Part shown: positions 30,089-38,444 of the stretch, one piece after another | How the letters are laid out: each line of letters starts with the position of its first letter | Numbering within the stretch: position 1 is the first letter of the stretch | Assembly (NCBI GenBank): GCA_002683405.1 | Contig: NYTH01000057.1 | Coordinates: forward strand, 62,001 to 126,000 | Length of the DNA: 64,000 nucleotides | Direction of reading: 5' to 3' | Origin: Salinisphaeraceae bacterium | GTDB lineage: Bacteria; Pseudomonadota; Gammaproteobacteria; Nevskiales; Salinisphaeraceae | Made by a program: the position numbers and the translations under genes | Notes under the pieces: generated by a model | What the model saw: the letters and a program-made list of their open reading frames with translations, nothing else | Database searches by the model: none | Told to the model about the DNA's origin: nothing

Positions 30089-32689
30089 TCAGAGGTCTTC
30101 CACCAGGTCGGCAAAGTCAGCCGGACTGAGTCGGACGGCCGCCCCGGTGGGGCAGGCCTGTACGCAGGCCGGACCGGCCTTTCGGTCCTTGCAGGCATCG
30201 CACTTCACGGCCTTCTTGCCCGCCGCCTTGGCCTTCTTGCTGGGCTGCGCTTTTGCGTCCTCCCCCGGCCCGTGGCCACGGCCGGTCAGCAGCCATTGCA
30301 GCAGACCCGGTTTGGGCGGGGCCTGGTATTCCATACGGATCACGTCGTAGGGACAGTTCGTCTCGCAGTTGCCGCAACCAATGCAGCTGTCATCGATGAA
30401 GACTTCACCGCTGGGCTTGCGATGAATCGCGTTGGGCGGGCACTCCTTCATGCAGTGCGGCTGCTCACAGTGACGGCAGGCGATGGGCAGGTTGATGTGG
30501 GCAAAGCGCGCACCGGCCTTGCGGTTCAGGCGAGAAATGCCGTTGTGGGTTTCGGCACAGGCGATTTCGCAGTTGTCGCAGCCCACGCAGAGATTTTCGT
30601 CGATCACCAGCGCATCGGTGGCCTCGCCCAGTCCCCGGCCGAGCAGAAAGCTGATCACGTCGCTGGCCTCCGGCACCGATTCCATGCGGGAGGCATGCAG
30701 CAGCTGGTCCCGCGTGTCTGCCTGCAGCGCGGGCACCGAATCGGGAGAGCGCTTGAGCAGTTCGAGAAATTCGGCGCGCTTGATGGCGATGACTTCCACT
30801 CGTACCGCCGCGCGGGCGGTCTCGCGACGTACCGCGTCACCCATCAGCGCAAGCTGGCCGAAAAGCTCGCCGGACTGGGGATGCCCCACCGCGATGCTGC
30901 GGCCGTTTTCCCGGTAGGTGAGGGCGACAGTGCCGCTTCTGATCAGGTATAAACAGTCGCCGCTATCGCCTTGTTCATAAATGACTTCTCCGCGATTGAA
31001 ATGCCGGGTCTCCACGCGGCGGGCGATGTCGCGCAGCGCTGTATAGCTCAGCGAGGGCGCGAAGCACTGCTGCAGGGTGCGCTGCAGAAAGACGGTTTCG
31101 ATACCGGTGGCCACTTCACCGTTGGCGGCCATCAGCTTGAGCATGGTGCGGCGCGGTGTGGCAATGAGTATGGTGTCGGGCGCGACGACAGCGTCCCCCA
31201 GCCGCGGCCGCCCCGACAGCAGACTCATTTCGCCGAAGAACTGGCCTGGCTGCAGCCGGGTTTCCGGGCCGCCGGGGCTCTTCAGCGTGACTTCGCCTTC
31301 CACGATCGTGTAGAAGGTCGTGCTGTATTCCCCGTGGCGATACACCGCTTCGCCTGCGCGCAGGATACCGGTCAGCGCCGGCTCCTCGATGTCGCGCCAC
31401 TGCTTTGGCTTCATGCCGGTCTCGTGGCGCTTGCGGTCTTCGTTCCGCCGGCTGTGCTCAATGTCGTCCAGCCGCTGCGCGCGCAGCGTCCGCGCCTGCT
31501 TTTCCAGTCCGGTATACGCCGCGCGGCCGTCCACCGCGTAAAGAATGTCGCTTTCCAGAATGAGTTCGCGGAAGGCCAGCGCGTTCATCCGCGCGAACAT
31601 GGGCACACGCTGCTGGTAGAGTGCCAGCACCTCGTCGACGTCGGCTTCGTAGGGCAGCAGGCCGAACTTGACCTGCAGCAGCGGGTGCTCGACCGGCTTG
31701 ACCGCCTTGCCGTGGATAAAATCCACGACGTCCTGACCTTGGTTCATGGCCTGCTTGATCAGCGGATACCCGGCCAGCGCGCCGATGACGTGAAGCCCCG
31801 CCACGTTGCACTGGTATTGTCCGTCGAGTTCCGGCAGCGCTTCGGCGGATGCGTTGGGCAGCGCAATGCCGCAATCTTCCAGAAAGCCGCGCGGTGGAAT
31901 TGATCCGAGCCGGGCGATGATCCGGTGGCAGGGCAGGGTTTCCTCGCCATCCGGCGTATCCAGAATGACGGACCCGGCCTGACCGGCGGCGGTCGGCAGT
32001 TGCAGCGCTTTCACCTGACTCTGATAGCGGCAGGTCAGCGGCGTGGCCGGATCGTTGATGGCCGCCAGGATGCCGTCCAGGTTGCCCTGCTTGGCGCGGC
32101 TGAACTCGTTCTTGCGGTTGACGATGGTGACGCGATTCTGGCGCGTCAGGCCGAGCGCGTTCTCGATTGCCGCATCACCGGCGCCCACGACCAGAATGTC
32201 CTCGTCGGCGTATTCGTCGGGGTCATCCAGCTGGTACTGCACGAAGGCCGAATCGTCGCCTGCGACGCCCAGCCGGCGCGGGTTGCCCTGCGTGCCGATG
32301 GACAGAATGACGTGCTCGGCGGTCACGGTTTCGCCGCCGGCCAGGTGAATGGTGAAGTTGCCGCGCGTGCCTTCAATGCGGTTCACGGTAGCGCCCGTGC
32401 GCATGTTCACGCCGATGGCCTTCAGGCCCTGCGCCCAGTCATCCAGAATGACTTCCCGGGTGCCTGCCTCGAAATCCATTGGACTGCGCAGATCCAGATA
32501 GCCAGGCTCGTCCATGACGTGCTTGCCTTTCTGGTAGCGCTGGATCGTGTTGGCGTGCGCCGCAGTGCCTTCCAGCAGCACGTGCGTCGGCTGGCTGGCG
32601 GCATTCTCCCGATCGTATTCAGCGGCGCGCGCGGCAGCGCTCAGGCCGGCCGGGCCTGCCCCAAGTACCGCAATATGAAAATCAGCCAC
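30089..32689 (-). CDS. FAD/NAD(P) oxidoreductase fused to two cNMP-binding domains and a four-cluster ferredoxin
   Basis: The protein has 866 residues if it starts at the GTG at 32689, preceded by a G-rich Shine-Dalgarno. Residues 1-330 are a YpdA/thioredoxin-reductase-like flavoprotein with GAGPAG at 10-15 and a second nucleotide motif, VVGAGDAA, near 165. Two cyclic-nucleotide-binding domains follow (about 440-550 and 560-680, each with GEMSLL- or GQLALM-type motifs). The C-terminus has 16 cysteines in four [4Fe-4S] motifs, for example CVGCDNCEIAC and CIGCGNCETNC with a following CP. Such ferredoxins resemble DmsB/NrfC subunits. It has no signal peptide, so it is cytoplasmic and could feed NAD(P)H electrons to the next gene product. 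It is the first gene of the operon. Confidence 0.85.
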   Translation of the reverse strand: MADFHIAVLGAGPAGLSAAARAAEYDRENAASQPTHVLLEGTAAHANTIQRYQKGKHVMDEPGYLDLRSPMDFEAGTREVILDDWAQGLKAIGVNMRTGATVNRIEGTRGNFTIHLAGGETVTAEHVILSIGTQGNPRRLGVAGDDSAFVQYQLDDPDEYADEDILVVGAGDAAIENALGLTRQNRVTIVNRKNEFSRAKQGNLDGILAAINDPATPLTCRYQSQVKALQLPTAAGQAGSVILDTPDGEETLPCHRIIARLGSIPPRGFLEDCGIALPNASAEALPELDGQYQCNVAGLHVIGALAGYPLIKQAMNQGQDVVDFIHGKAVKPVEHPLLQVKFGLLPYEADVDEVLALYQQRVPMFARMNALAFRELILESDILYAVDGRAAYTGLEKQARTLRAQRLDDIEHSRRNEDRKRHETGMKPKQWRDIEEPALTGILRAGEAVYRHGEYSTTFYTIVEGEVTLKSPGGPETRLQPGQFFGEMSLLSGRPRLGDAVVAPDTILIATPRRTMLKLMAANGEVATGIETVFLQRTLQQCFAPSLSYTALRDIARRVETRHFNRGEVIYEQGDSGDCLYLIRSGTVALTYRENGRSIAVGHPQSGELFGQLALMGDAVRRETARAAVRVEVIAIKRAEFLELLKRSPDSVPALQADTRDQLLHASRMESVPEASDVISFLLGRGLGEATDALVIDENLCVGCDNCEIACAETHNGISRLNRKAGARFAHINLPIACRHCEQPHCMKECPPNAIHRKPSGEVFIDDSCIGCGNCETNCPYDVIRMEYQAPPKPGLLQWLLTGRGHGPGEDAKAQPSKKAKAAGKKAVKCDACKDRKAGPACVQACPTGAAVRLSPADFADLVEDL

Positions 32690-32735
32690 GGCTGTTCGTC
32701 CCCCCCCGGGAGCGTTCCCCTTCTCCCTTGCTGCG

Positions 32736-32763
32736 ACTATAGCCGATGAAATGGATGAGTCAA
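32736..32763 (-). promoter_or_regulatory. Sigma-70-type promoter of the electron-conduit operon
   Basis: On the minus strand TTGACT (32763-32758) and TATAGT (32741-32736) are separated by 16 bp. The start point would fall near 32729, about 40 bp before the GTG start. Both hexamers are close to consensus and lie in an AT-richer patch of an otherwise GC-rich region. Confidence 0.6.
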
Positions 32764-32795
32764 AAACATAAGTTCCGGGCTGCAGGCGGCGCAAT

Positions 32796-32814
32796 TTAAA
32801 TGAGAATCATTCTT
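32796..32814 (-). promoter_or_regulatory. Fur-box-like site upstream of the conduit operon
   Basis: The core AATGAGAATCATT (32799-32811) matches 12 of 13 bases of the centre of the E. coli-type Fur consensus, and about 13 of 19 over the full box. It lies about 33 bp upstream of the -35 hexamer, centred roughly 75 bp before the likely start point. That position fits activation, or control of another upstream promoter, better than simple blocking. The only gene it faces is the Fe-S flavoprotein operon. Confidence 0.5.
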
Positions 32815-32898
32815 CTGATTAGCTTGCGCCATGCTTTTTCGCATCAGGCCGCAAATATCTGAAGTTCAGGTATTCGGGGCCGCTGTCTGCGCTACCAG

Positions 32899-32928
32899 AA
32901 AAAACGCCCCGTGCGAAACACGGGGCGT
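32899..32928 (-). terminator. Rho-independent terminator of the nitronate monooxygenase gene
   Basis: A perfect 10-bp stem (32904-32913 with 32919-32928) has a CGAAA loop (which reads TTTCG on the minus strand). On the minus strand it is followed by six T residues (32904-32899). It lies about 50 bp after the stop at 32980 and insulates the conduit operon from upstream transcription. Confidence 0.9.
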
Positions 32929-32979
32929 GACAGGTGCCGCCCGGATGGGGCCGGGCGCGCGAGCGACTGCGCGCGAGCG

Positions 32980-33954
32980 CTAGTCGAGCATGTCGGTCAG
33001 GCGACCGCGAATCATGCTCTCGGCGTCGCGCATGATGCGGTCGACCAGCTCCTGAACGCTGGGAATGTCGTAAACCAGACCGGCCACCATGCCGCAGGAC
33101 CAGGCGCCGGCATCCATGTCGCCCTCAAGCATCACTTTCGGATACACGCCGGCCACTTCCGGCGCGATGTCCTCGAACTTGATGTTCGAGCCCAGTTCCT
33201 TTTCCTTCTTGATGAGCCGCTCTACGGCATCGTTGGTGAGTACGCGCTCGGTATTGCGCAGCGGCCGCATGACCAGGCGTGTATCCAGCTCGGTGGCGTT
33301 GAGAATGGCCTGCTTGACGTTGTCGTGCACCGGCGCTTCTTTCGTGGCGACAAAGCGGGTGCCCATGTTCATGCCCTCGGCGCCCATGGCCAGCGAGGCC
33401 ACCAGCGAGCGAGCGTCGGCCATGCCGCCGGACGCCACGAAGGGAATATCCAGCTCGTCGGCTGCGCGGGGCAGCAGGATCATGTTCGGAATGTCGTCCT
33501 CGCCGGGGTGGCCGCCACACTCGAAGCCGTCGATCGACAGTGCGTCCACGCCGATGCTCACGGCCTTCTTGGCGTGGCGCACGGTGGTGCACTTGTGGAT
33601 GATCTTGACGCCGTTTTCCTTGAGCTTGGGCAGGTACTCCTGCGGGTTGTTACCGGCGGTTTCCACGATCTTGATGCCGGATTCGCAGATGACGTCCACG
33701 AAGCCCGGATAGTCGGGGGCGTCCACGACCGGCAGGAAGGTGAGATTCACGCCGAAGGGCTTGTCCGTCATGGCCTTGCAGCGCTCGATTTCCCTGGCCA
33801 GATTATCCGGCGTTTTCTGGGTCAGCCCGGTGATGATGCCCAGCCCGCCCGCGTTGGACACGGCCGCCGCCAGTTCGGCAAAACCGACGTAGTGCATGCC
33901 GCCCTGGATGATCGGGTGCTGGATGCCAAGCATTTCGGTAATGCGCGTTTTCAT
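32980..33954 (-). CDS. Nitronate monooxygenase / 2-nitropropane dioxygenase-like flavoprotein
   Basis: The protein has 324 residues if it starts at the ATG at 33954, which has AGGGGAG about 5 bp upstream. It is a TIM-barrel FMN enzyme with IIQGGM near residue 14. Other motifs are SIDGFECGGHPG, carrying the active-site region, and the phosphate-binding VASGGMADARS followed by GAEGMNMGTRF. The family oxidises alkyl nitronates, and some members have other FMN-dependent roles such as enoyl reduction. It stands between the conduit operon and the flagellar genes and ends in its own terminator, so it is probably monocistronic. Confidence 0.85.
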   Translation of the reverse strand: MKTRITEMLGIQHPIIQGGMHYVGFAELAAAVSNAGGLGIITGLTQKTPDNLAREIERCKAMTDKPFGVNLTFLPVVDAPDYPGFVDVICESGIKIVETAGNNPQEYLPKLKENGVKIIHKCTTVRHAKKAVSIGVDALSIDGFECGGHPGEDDIPNMILLPRAADELDIPFVASGGMADARSLVASLAMGAEGMNMGTRFVATKEAPVHDNVKQAILNATELDTRLVMRPLRNTERVLTNDAVERLIKKEKELGSNIKFEDIAPEVAGVYPKVMLEGDMDAGAWSCGMVAGLVYDIPSVQELVDRIMRDAESMIRGRLTDMLD

Positions 33955-34164
33955 TGAATCTCCCCTGTTTCGAGCTGGACACAGCGCGTTGTCATCATGC
34001 CGATAGGCACCGGCGCTCACGCTGGAATGAATCGAGTGATACGGGCGGATCGGCTCCGCAACAGCCGCACAGATTACGCCATCAACGCGAGCTTTTGGGG
34101 ACCCGACTTTCGTGGGGCGGTAGGGTTGGACGCCGGACGGGCGCCCGCAAGGCCGTGGGGCCGA

Positions 34165-34620
34165 TCAGCCCAGGCCGAGCAGTCTTGAGCTGACCGGCGC
34201 GGGATGCTGACGGCCGGCCCGCCCGTACAGGCTGGCGTCGCCGCGCTTGATGACCGCGTTCAGCGCGGTCTGCACCTGAATCTGCCGCTGCTGCAGCAGG
34301 ACGCCGTTCTGCTGGTTCTGCTGGTCGCAGGTGTGCATCAGACGCACCAGCCGGCGCCAGGGACGCGCGATTTCGCTGCGCTGCAGCCGGCCGTCCAGCT
34401 CGGTCACGCCGTTACAGCCAACTTGCTGCTGCAGCTGGCGAAGTATCTCGGCCACGCGAACCAGACCGGCCTCGATAGCGCTGCTGTCCGTATTCAGATC
34501 GCCATAGTCACCCGCGCTCAGGTGCCGGCTTTGCTGCTGCAGGCGGATGCGCAGCCCACGGCAGGCGCGCAGCAGGGCGGCCAGTACACGTCGCTGCGCT
34601 GTCGGATCGGCCGGATGCAT
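34165..34620 (-). CDS. flgN: Flagellar export chaperone FlgN
   Basis: This 151-residue helical protein has the FlgN-type pattern of Gln/Leu-rich helices (VRVAEILRQLQQQVG, TALNAVIKRGDASLYGR). It directly follows flgM with a 1-bp overlap, the standard pairing. FlgN holds the hook-junction proteins FlgK and FlgL for export. Sequence similarity in this family is weak, so the call rests mostly on context and size. Confidence 0.8.
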   Translation of the reverse strand: MHPADPTAQRRVLAALLRACRGLRIRLQQQSRHLSAGDYGDLNTDSSAIEAGLVRVAEILRQLQQQVGCNGVTELDGRLQRSEIARPWRRLVRLMHTCDQQNQQNGVLLQQRQIQVQTALNAVIKRGDASLYGRAGRQHPAPVSSRLLGLG

Positions 34621-34934
34621 CAGCGCGACAGGCCTTTCTCCAGACCGACCAGGCTGTCGGCAATAGCCTCGGGGTTGATCCGGTAGCTGCCGTTGGCCAG
34701 CGCCTGCTTCACCGCCGACACCTTGTCGTAGTCAATCGACCCGGCGGCGGAGACCTGTTCGGCGAGCTGCTGCATCTGCAGCCCGTCGCGCGTGAAGTTA
34801 GCCTGGTCAGCGCCCCTGACCGCCGTCGGCGCCGCGTCCGCGCGCGCACCCGACGGGGCGCTGTTGCCCTGCGTTCGGCCGGCCTGGGCAGTTTGCGATA
34901 CCCCCGGCCCGTCAATTCTGTTCGTCACGATCAT
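34620..34934 (-). CDS. flgM: Anti-sigma-28 factor FlgM
   Basis: This is a 104-residue protein. The first 50 residues are polar and probably disordered. The C-terminal half has the FlgM helices that bind FliA: LQMQQLAEQVSAAGSIDYDK, VSAVKQALANGSYRINPEAI and ADSLV. It inhibits sigma-28 until the hook is complete and FlgM is exported. A sigma-28-type promoter lies just upstream, so FliA should drive its own inhibitor. It is cotranscribed with flgN. Confidence 0.92.
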   Translation of the reverse strand: MIVTNRIDGPGVSQTAQAGRTQGNSAPSGARADAAPTAVRGADQANFTRDGLQMQQLAEQVSAAGSIDYDKVSAVKQALANGSYRINPEAIADSLVGLEKGLSR

Positions 34935-34961
34935 TCCTTGTCCCGTGTGTTTCGGTAGAGC

Positions 34962-34988
34962 TTATCGGACGTGCGCGCCAAAGTTTTA
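34962..34988 (-). promoter_or_regulatory. Sigma-28 (FliA) promoter of flgMN
   Basis: On the minus strand TAAA (34988-34985), 15 bp, then TCCGATAA (34969-34962). This matches the FliA consensus TAAA-N15-GCCGATAA except for one base. The distance to the flgM start is 27 bp. Confidence 0.75.
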
Positions 34989-35010
34989 ATCATCTGTTTG
35001 TCACCGGTGA

Positions 35011-35718
35011 CTAGAAAATGACTTCCACGGTTTCCGCCGAACGGATAACCGCCTCGATGACCCGGCCGCTGGACAGGTTCCGGACGCGAATCCGGTCGTT
35101 CAGACTGCCTTCGGACAACGCTTCGCCGCGGGTGCGAATCTTCAGCCCTCCGGCGGCGGCCAGCACCGTGACTTCCTGGCCCCGGGAGACCGCCAGCGGG
35201 TCGTCCACCCAGGCTGGCGTCAGGGCCGTGCCCTGCGCGGCCGGACGGGTGAGACGTTTGCCCGCCACTGCGTCCACGCTGGTTATATAGGCATAGCCGG
35301 CCGACTGTGGGCGACGCTCGAGGCGCAGATCGGCCGGCGTTACCACTTCGCCCCGGCCCATGCTGCGATCGAGCACCACCACGAACTGCCGGGCATCGGC
35401 CCGGACCGGCACGTACAGCGTCCAGGCGGGCCGGGCGCACTGCACCTGGACCGTCCGGCTGGTGGCGCGCTGGCCCGCGGCGCGCGGCCGGGCCTGCAGC
35501 GGCGACTGGCAGGCCAGCATGCGAATCCGATCATCCAGATGGGCGCGGGCACCGGCCACGCCGGCGGCGGCCTGCGCCGCCTGTCGAATGCTGTCCACCG
35601 ATTGCCAGCGCTGATCGGCCGCCAGCGTCGGAAAGCTGACGCTCAGGCAGACCGCCAGCGCGAAACCGACGGCTCGCGGCAGCGCTCGACACAGGATTTT
35701 CTTGATCGTTAACGGCAT
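35011..35718 (-). CDS. flgA: P-ring assembly chaperone FlgA
   Basis: The protein has 235 residues if it starts at the ATG at 35718, which gives a signal peptide (AVGFALAVCLSVSFPTLAA). The C-terminal SAF domain has the FlgA motifs VLDRSMGRGEVVTPADLRLE and QGTALTPAWVDDPLAVSRGQ. FlgA helps FlgI polymerise around the rod in the periplasm. The gene is divergent from cheV and is preceded by a sigma-54-type site. Confidence 0.92.
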   Translation of the reverse strand: MPLTIKKILCRALPRAVGFALAVCLSVSFPTLAADQRWQSVDSIRQAAQAAAGVAGARAHLDDRIRMLACQSPLQARPRAAGQRATSRTVQVQCARPAWTLYVPVRADARQFVVVLDRSMGRGEVVTPADLRLERRPQSAGYAYITSVDAVAGKRLTRPAAQGTALTPAWVDDPLAVSRGQEVTVLAAAGGLKIRTRGEALSEGSLNDRIRVRNLSSGRVIEAVIRSAETVEVIF

Positions 35719-35777
35719 CAGGGCTCCGGCGCGAGGTGGCAGCGCGTTACGGCGTTCTTGAATGACAACAGGTCTGA

Positions 35778-35793
35778 AGCAAACGCCGTTCCC
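35778..35793 (-). promoter_or_regulatory. Sigma-54 promoter of flgA
   Basis: On the minus strand GGGAACGGCGTTTGCT, with GG and GC separated by exactly 10 bp as at -24/-12. It shares the GGAAC element with the flgB, fliE and fliL sites. It lies about 60 bp before the flgA start. Confidence 0.65.
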
Positions 35794-35804
35794 GCTCAGC
35801 GCGT

Positions 35805-35831
35805 TAAAACCTGCCGCCGGGCGGCCGTCAC
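35805..35831 (+). promoter_or_regulatory. Sigma-28 (FliA) promoter of cheV
   Basis: TAAA (35805-35808), 15 bp, then GCCGTCAC (35824-35831), a weaker match in the last four bases. It lies 23 bp before the chosen cheV start, and this supports that start over a possible upstream ATG at 35762. Confidence 0.5.
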
Positions 35832-35854
35832 GCTGGGCAACAGGCGAGGTCTCC

Positions 35855-36781
35855 ATGCACGCAGGCATCATCAACAGCGTCAACGAACGAACCCAGCTTG
35901 CCGGCTACAACCGGCTGGCGCTGCTGCTGTTCCGGCTGGGCAACGGCGTTCACTACGGCATCAACGTGTTCAAGGTGCGGGAAGTCATTCCCATGCCCGA
36001 CCTGCGCTGGATGCCGGGCGCTCATCCGATCGTGCGCGGCGTGGCCTGCGTGCGTGACCGGCTGATCAGCGTGCTGGATCTGGCCCAGGCCATCGGCGTT
36101 GCGGGTGACTCGCAGCGGCTGGGCGGCCATCTCGTGGTGACGGAGTTCAACCGCTCGGTCCAGGGATTTCAGGTGGAAGCGGTGGAACGCATCATCAATG
36201 TGGACATGGCCAACGTGCGGCCCCCGCGCGAAGACGGCGACGACTGCTACCTGACGGCCGTCACCCGTCTGGAGGACATGCTCGTCGAGGTCATCGACGT
36301 GGAGAAGGTGCTCGCCGAAGTGCTGGTCCAGAATCACCGCGTGGCCGGTGGCCTGGTGGACGCCGTGCGCGAGCTGGGCAACGCGCCGCGACGGGTTCTT
36401 GTCGCCGATGACTCGCGCGTGGCGCGAGGTCAGATCGCCAACACGCTGGAGCAGCTGGGGCTGGAGGTCGTGCTGGTGAACAACGGCCGCGAAGCCCTGC
36501 AGATGCTCAAATCCATGGCCGAGACCGTGCCCGACATTGCCCGCGAGCTGCTCATGGTGATCTCCGACGTGGAGATGCCGGACATGGACGGCTACACGCT
36601 GACGACGGAAATCCGACGCGATCCCAAGCTCTCGGGCCTGTTCGTGTTGCTCCATACCTCCTTATCCGGCATGTTCAATCACTCGATGGTGGCGCAGGTC
36701 GGGGCCGACCGGTTCGTGCCGAAGTTCAGTTCTGACGGGCTGGCCAGCGGCGTGCTGGAACGACTCAACATGCTGAATTGA
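35855..36781 (+). CDS. cheV: Chemotaxis coupling protein CheV
   Basis: The protein has 308 residues from the ATG at 35855, which follows GAGG. The N-terminal CheW-like domain (about 15-160) has LLLFRLGNGVHYGINVFKVR. The receiver domain (about 175-305) has VADDSR, the phospho-acceptor in VISDVEMPDMDG, a Thr in LLHTSLSG and the Lys in FVPKF. CheV links receptors to CheA and tunes adaptation. It lies between flgA and flgB, as in Pseudomonas- and Xanthomonas-type clusters. Confidence 0.92.
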   Translation: MHAGIINSVNERTQLAGYNRLALLLFRLGNGVHYGINVFKVREVIPMPDLRWMPGAHPIVRGVACVRDRLISVLDLAQAIGVAGDSQRLGGHLVVTEFNRSVQGFQVEAVERIINVDMANVRPPREDGDDCYLTAVTRLEDMLVEVIDVEKVLAEVLVQNHRVAGGLVDAVRELGNAPRRVLVADDSRVARGQIANTLEQLGLEVVLVNNGREALQMLKSMAETVPDIARELLMVISDVEMPDMDGYTLTTEIRRDPKLSGLFVLLHTSLSGMFNHSMVAQVGADRFVPKFSSDGLASGVLERLNMLN

Positions 36782-36813
36782 CTACCTAAAGGCTGACTCC
36801 ATCGCGCCGCTTG

Positions 36814-36837
36814 GCGCCGGGCGGCCGCGCCCGGCGC
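36814..36837 (+). terminator. GC hairpin after cheV
   Basis: A perfect 10-bp stem (36814-36823 with 36828-36837) with a GCCG loop lies 32 bp after the cheV stop. There is no T-run, so it may only weaken read-through or stabilise the 3' end. Confidence 0.4.
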
Positions 36838-36880
36838 GCGGGCCATCGTGCTGCCAGCGGCAGGCCACGAGGTCGCTGCG

Positions 36881-36896
36881 TGGAACGCCGTTTGCC
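36881..36896 (+). promoter_or_regulatory. Sigma-54 promoter of the flgB operon
   Basis: TGGAACGCCGTTTGCC, with GG at 36882-36883 and GC at 36894-36895, ten bases apart. It lies 32 bp before the flgB ATG. The -24 element reads TGGAAC rather than TGGCAC. Confidence 0.8.
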
Positions 36897-36928
36897 TAGT
36901 GGCGTTCAAGGCCAACACACGGGCAGTC

Positions 36929-37333
36929 ATGAGTCAGCTCAACGATCCGATCTTCGGCGTACACGCCCAGGCACTGACGGTGAATCGTCAGCGTCTGGAA
37001 ACGCTGTCGGCCAATATCGCGAACGCCGACACCCCCGGCTTCAAGGCCCAGGACGTGGATTTCCGTCGCGTGCTCGACAGCTACGCGCCCAACGATGTCC
37101 AGATGCAGGCCACGTCCGCCGGCCACATTGGCGGCAACGCCTCGGCCGGCGGCCTGCCCGACAGCGCCCTGTTTGAACGCGAATCCCTTCAGCCCAGCGC
37201 CGACGGCAACACCGTGGATGTTGACCGCGAGCAGGCGGCGTTTGCCGATGCGGCACTGCGCTATCGCGCCAGCCTGAGTTTTGCAGACGGCCGCCTGCGG
37301 TCGCTGCTCACCGCGATTACGGGAGGCCGCTGA
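36929..37333 (+). CDS. flgB: Flagellar proximal rod protein FlgB
   Basis: The protein has 134 residues from the ATG at 36929 (MSQLNDPIFGVHAQAL). The ORF is open upstream, but that part covers the sigma-54 site. The rod-protein signature LETLSANIANADTPGFKAQD is present near residue 25, with a C-terminal helix ALRYRASLSF. It is the first gene of a long rod-hook operon and polymerises into the proximal rod after export. Confidence 0.95.
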   Translation: MSQLNDPIFGVHAQALTVNRQRLETLSANIANADTPGFKAQDVDFRRVLDSYAPNDVQMQATSAGHIGGNASAGGLPDSALFERESLQPSADGNTVDVDREQAAFADAALRYRASLSFADGRLRSLLTAITGGR

Positions 37334-37334
37334 T

Positions 37335-37739
37335 ATGGCCGATTTCGACATCTTCTCCATTGCCGGCTCCGCCATGTCCGCGCAGTCGGTGCGACTGAAT
37401 ACCGTCGCGAGCAATCTTGCCAACGCCGACACGGTGACCGGCTCGGCCGATACCGCCTACCGGGCCCGCATGCCGCGATTTGAAACGCTCATGGCCGAAG
37501 GCGCCAGCCAGCCCGGTGTACAGGTCACCGACGTGGTGGAAAGCGGCGCCGAGATCGGCAAGCGCCACCAGCCCGGTCACCCGGATGCTGACGAGAACGG
37601 CTACGTCTACACCTCCAACGTCAAGGTCGTCGAGGAGATGGTGAACATGATCTCCGCCGCCCGGACCTACGAAAACAGCGTGGAAGTCCTGAATACCAGC
37701 AAGGACCTCATGCTCAAGACCCTCGAGCTGGGCCGCTAG
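37335..37739 (+). CDS. flgC: Flagellar proximal rod protein FlgC
   Basis: This is a 134-residue protein from the ATG at 37335, 1 bp after the flgB stop. It has the N-terminal AQSVRLNTVASNLANADTVT motif and the C-terminal SNVKVVEEMVNMISAARTYE motif of FlgC/FlgG-type rod proteins. The typical FlgC block GHPDADENGYVY is also seen. It is a structural part of the periplasmic rod. Confidence 0.95.
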   Translation: MADFDIFSIAGSAMSAQSVRLNTVASNLANADTVTGSADTAYRARMPRFETLMAEGASQPGVQVTDVVESGAEIGKRHQPGHPDADENGYVYTSNVKVVEEMVNMISAARTYENSVEVLNTSKDLMLKTLELGR

Positions 37740-37750
37740 GAGTATTGCCG

Positions 37751-38410
37751 ATGAGTCTTTCCATGGATGCCATCAACAGCGCCGGGCTGTCGGTCAACCG
37801 CTCGACGCAGCCAGCCGGAAAGGATGACGTGGGCCAGGACGAGTTCCTCAAACTTATGCTGGCCCAGTTCGAGAACCAGGATCCGATGAAACCGCTGGAA
37901 AGCGGCGAGTTTCTCGGTCAGCTTGCCCAGTTCAGCACCGCCACCGGCATGAAGGAGCTCAAGGATTCCTTTCAGGGTCTAGTGAGCTCGCTGGGCGGCA
38001 ATCAGGGGTTGTCCGCCGCCCAGCTGGTGGGCCGTGACGTGCTGCTGTCGGCCAGCGAAGTGAACCTCACGGCCGACGGCGCCAGCGGTGTGGTCGATCT
38101 GCCGCAGGCCGGCGAGCTGCGCGTGCACATTCAGGACGCCACGGGCCAAACCATCCGCACGCTCGACCTGGGCCGCAACGCGGCCGGTTTCGCCGACTTT
38201 CAGTGGGACGGCCGCAGCGCCGCCGGTGACGTCATGCCCGAGGGCCGCTACAGCGTGGTCGCCACCGTGGGCTCGGCCGACCGTCAGCAGGCCGTCCCGG
38301 TCTACGCGCTGGGCCGCGTGACCAGCGTGGCGCCCAACGGCGGCGAGCCGGTGCTCAACGTGGCCGGTCTGGGCGAAGTTTCATTCGGCGCGGTTCGGCA
38401 GATCCGCTAG
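37751..38410 (+). CDS. flgD: Hook-capping scaffold FlgD
   Basis: This is a 219-residue protein. The ATG at 37751 has AGGAG about 8 bp upstream and is preferred over an in-frame TTG at 37745. The N-terminal block QDEFLKLMLAQFENQDPMKP is diagnostic. The C-terminal FlgD Ig-like/Tudor region includes FADFQWDGRSAAGDVMPEG. FlgD caps the growing hook and is discarded when it is complete. Confidence 0.95.
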   Translation: MSLSMDAINSAGLSVNRSTQPAGKDDVGQDEFLKLMLAQFENQDPMKPLESGEFLGQLAQFSTATGMKELKDSFQGLVSSLGGNQGLSAAQLVGRDVLLSASEVNLTADGASGVVDLPQAGELRVHIQDATGQTIRTLDLGRNAAGFADFQWDGRSAAGDVMPEGRYSVVATVGSADRQQAVPVYALGRVTSVAPNGGEPVLNVAGLGEVSFGAVRQIR

Positions 38411-38444
38411 CGCGCCGCACACGGATTTTTACAGGAGATAGCTC

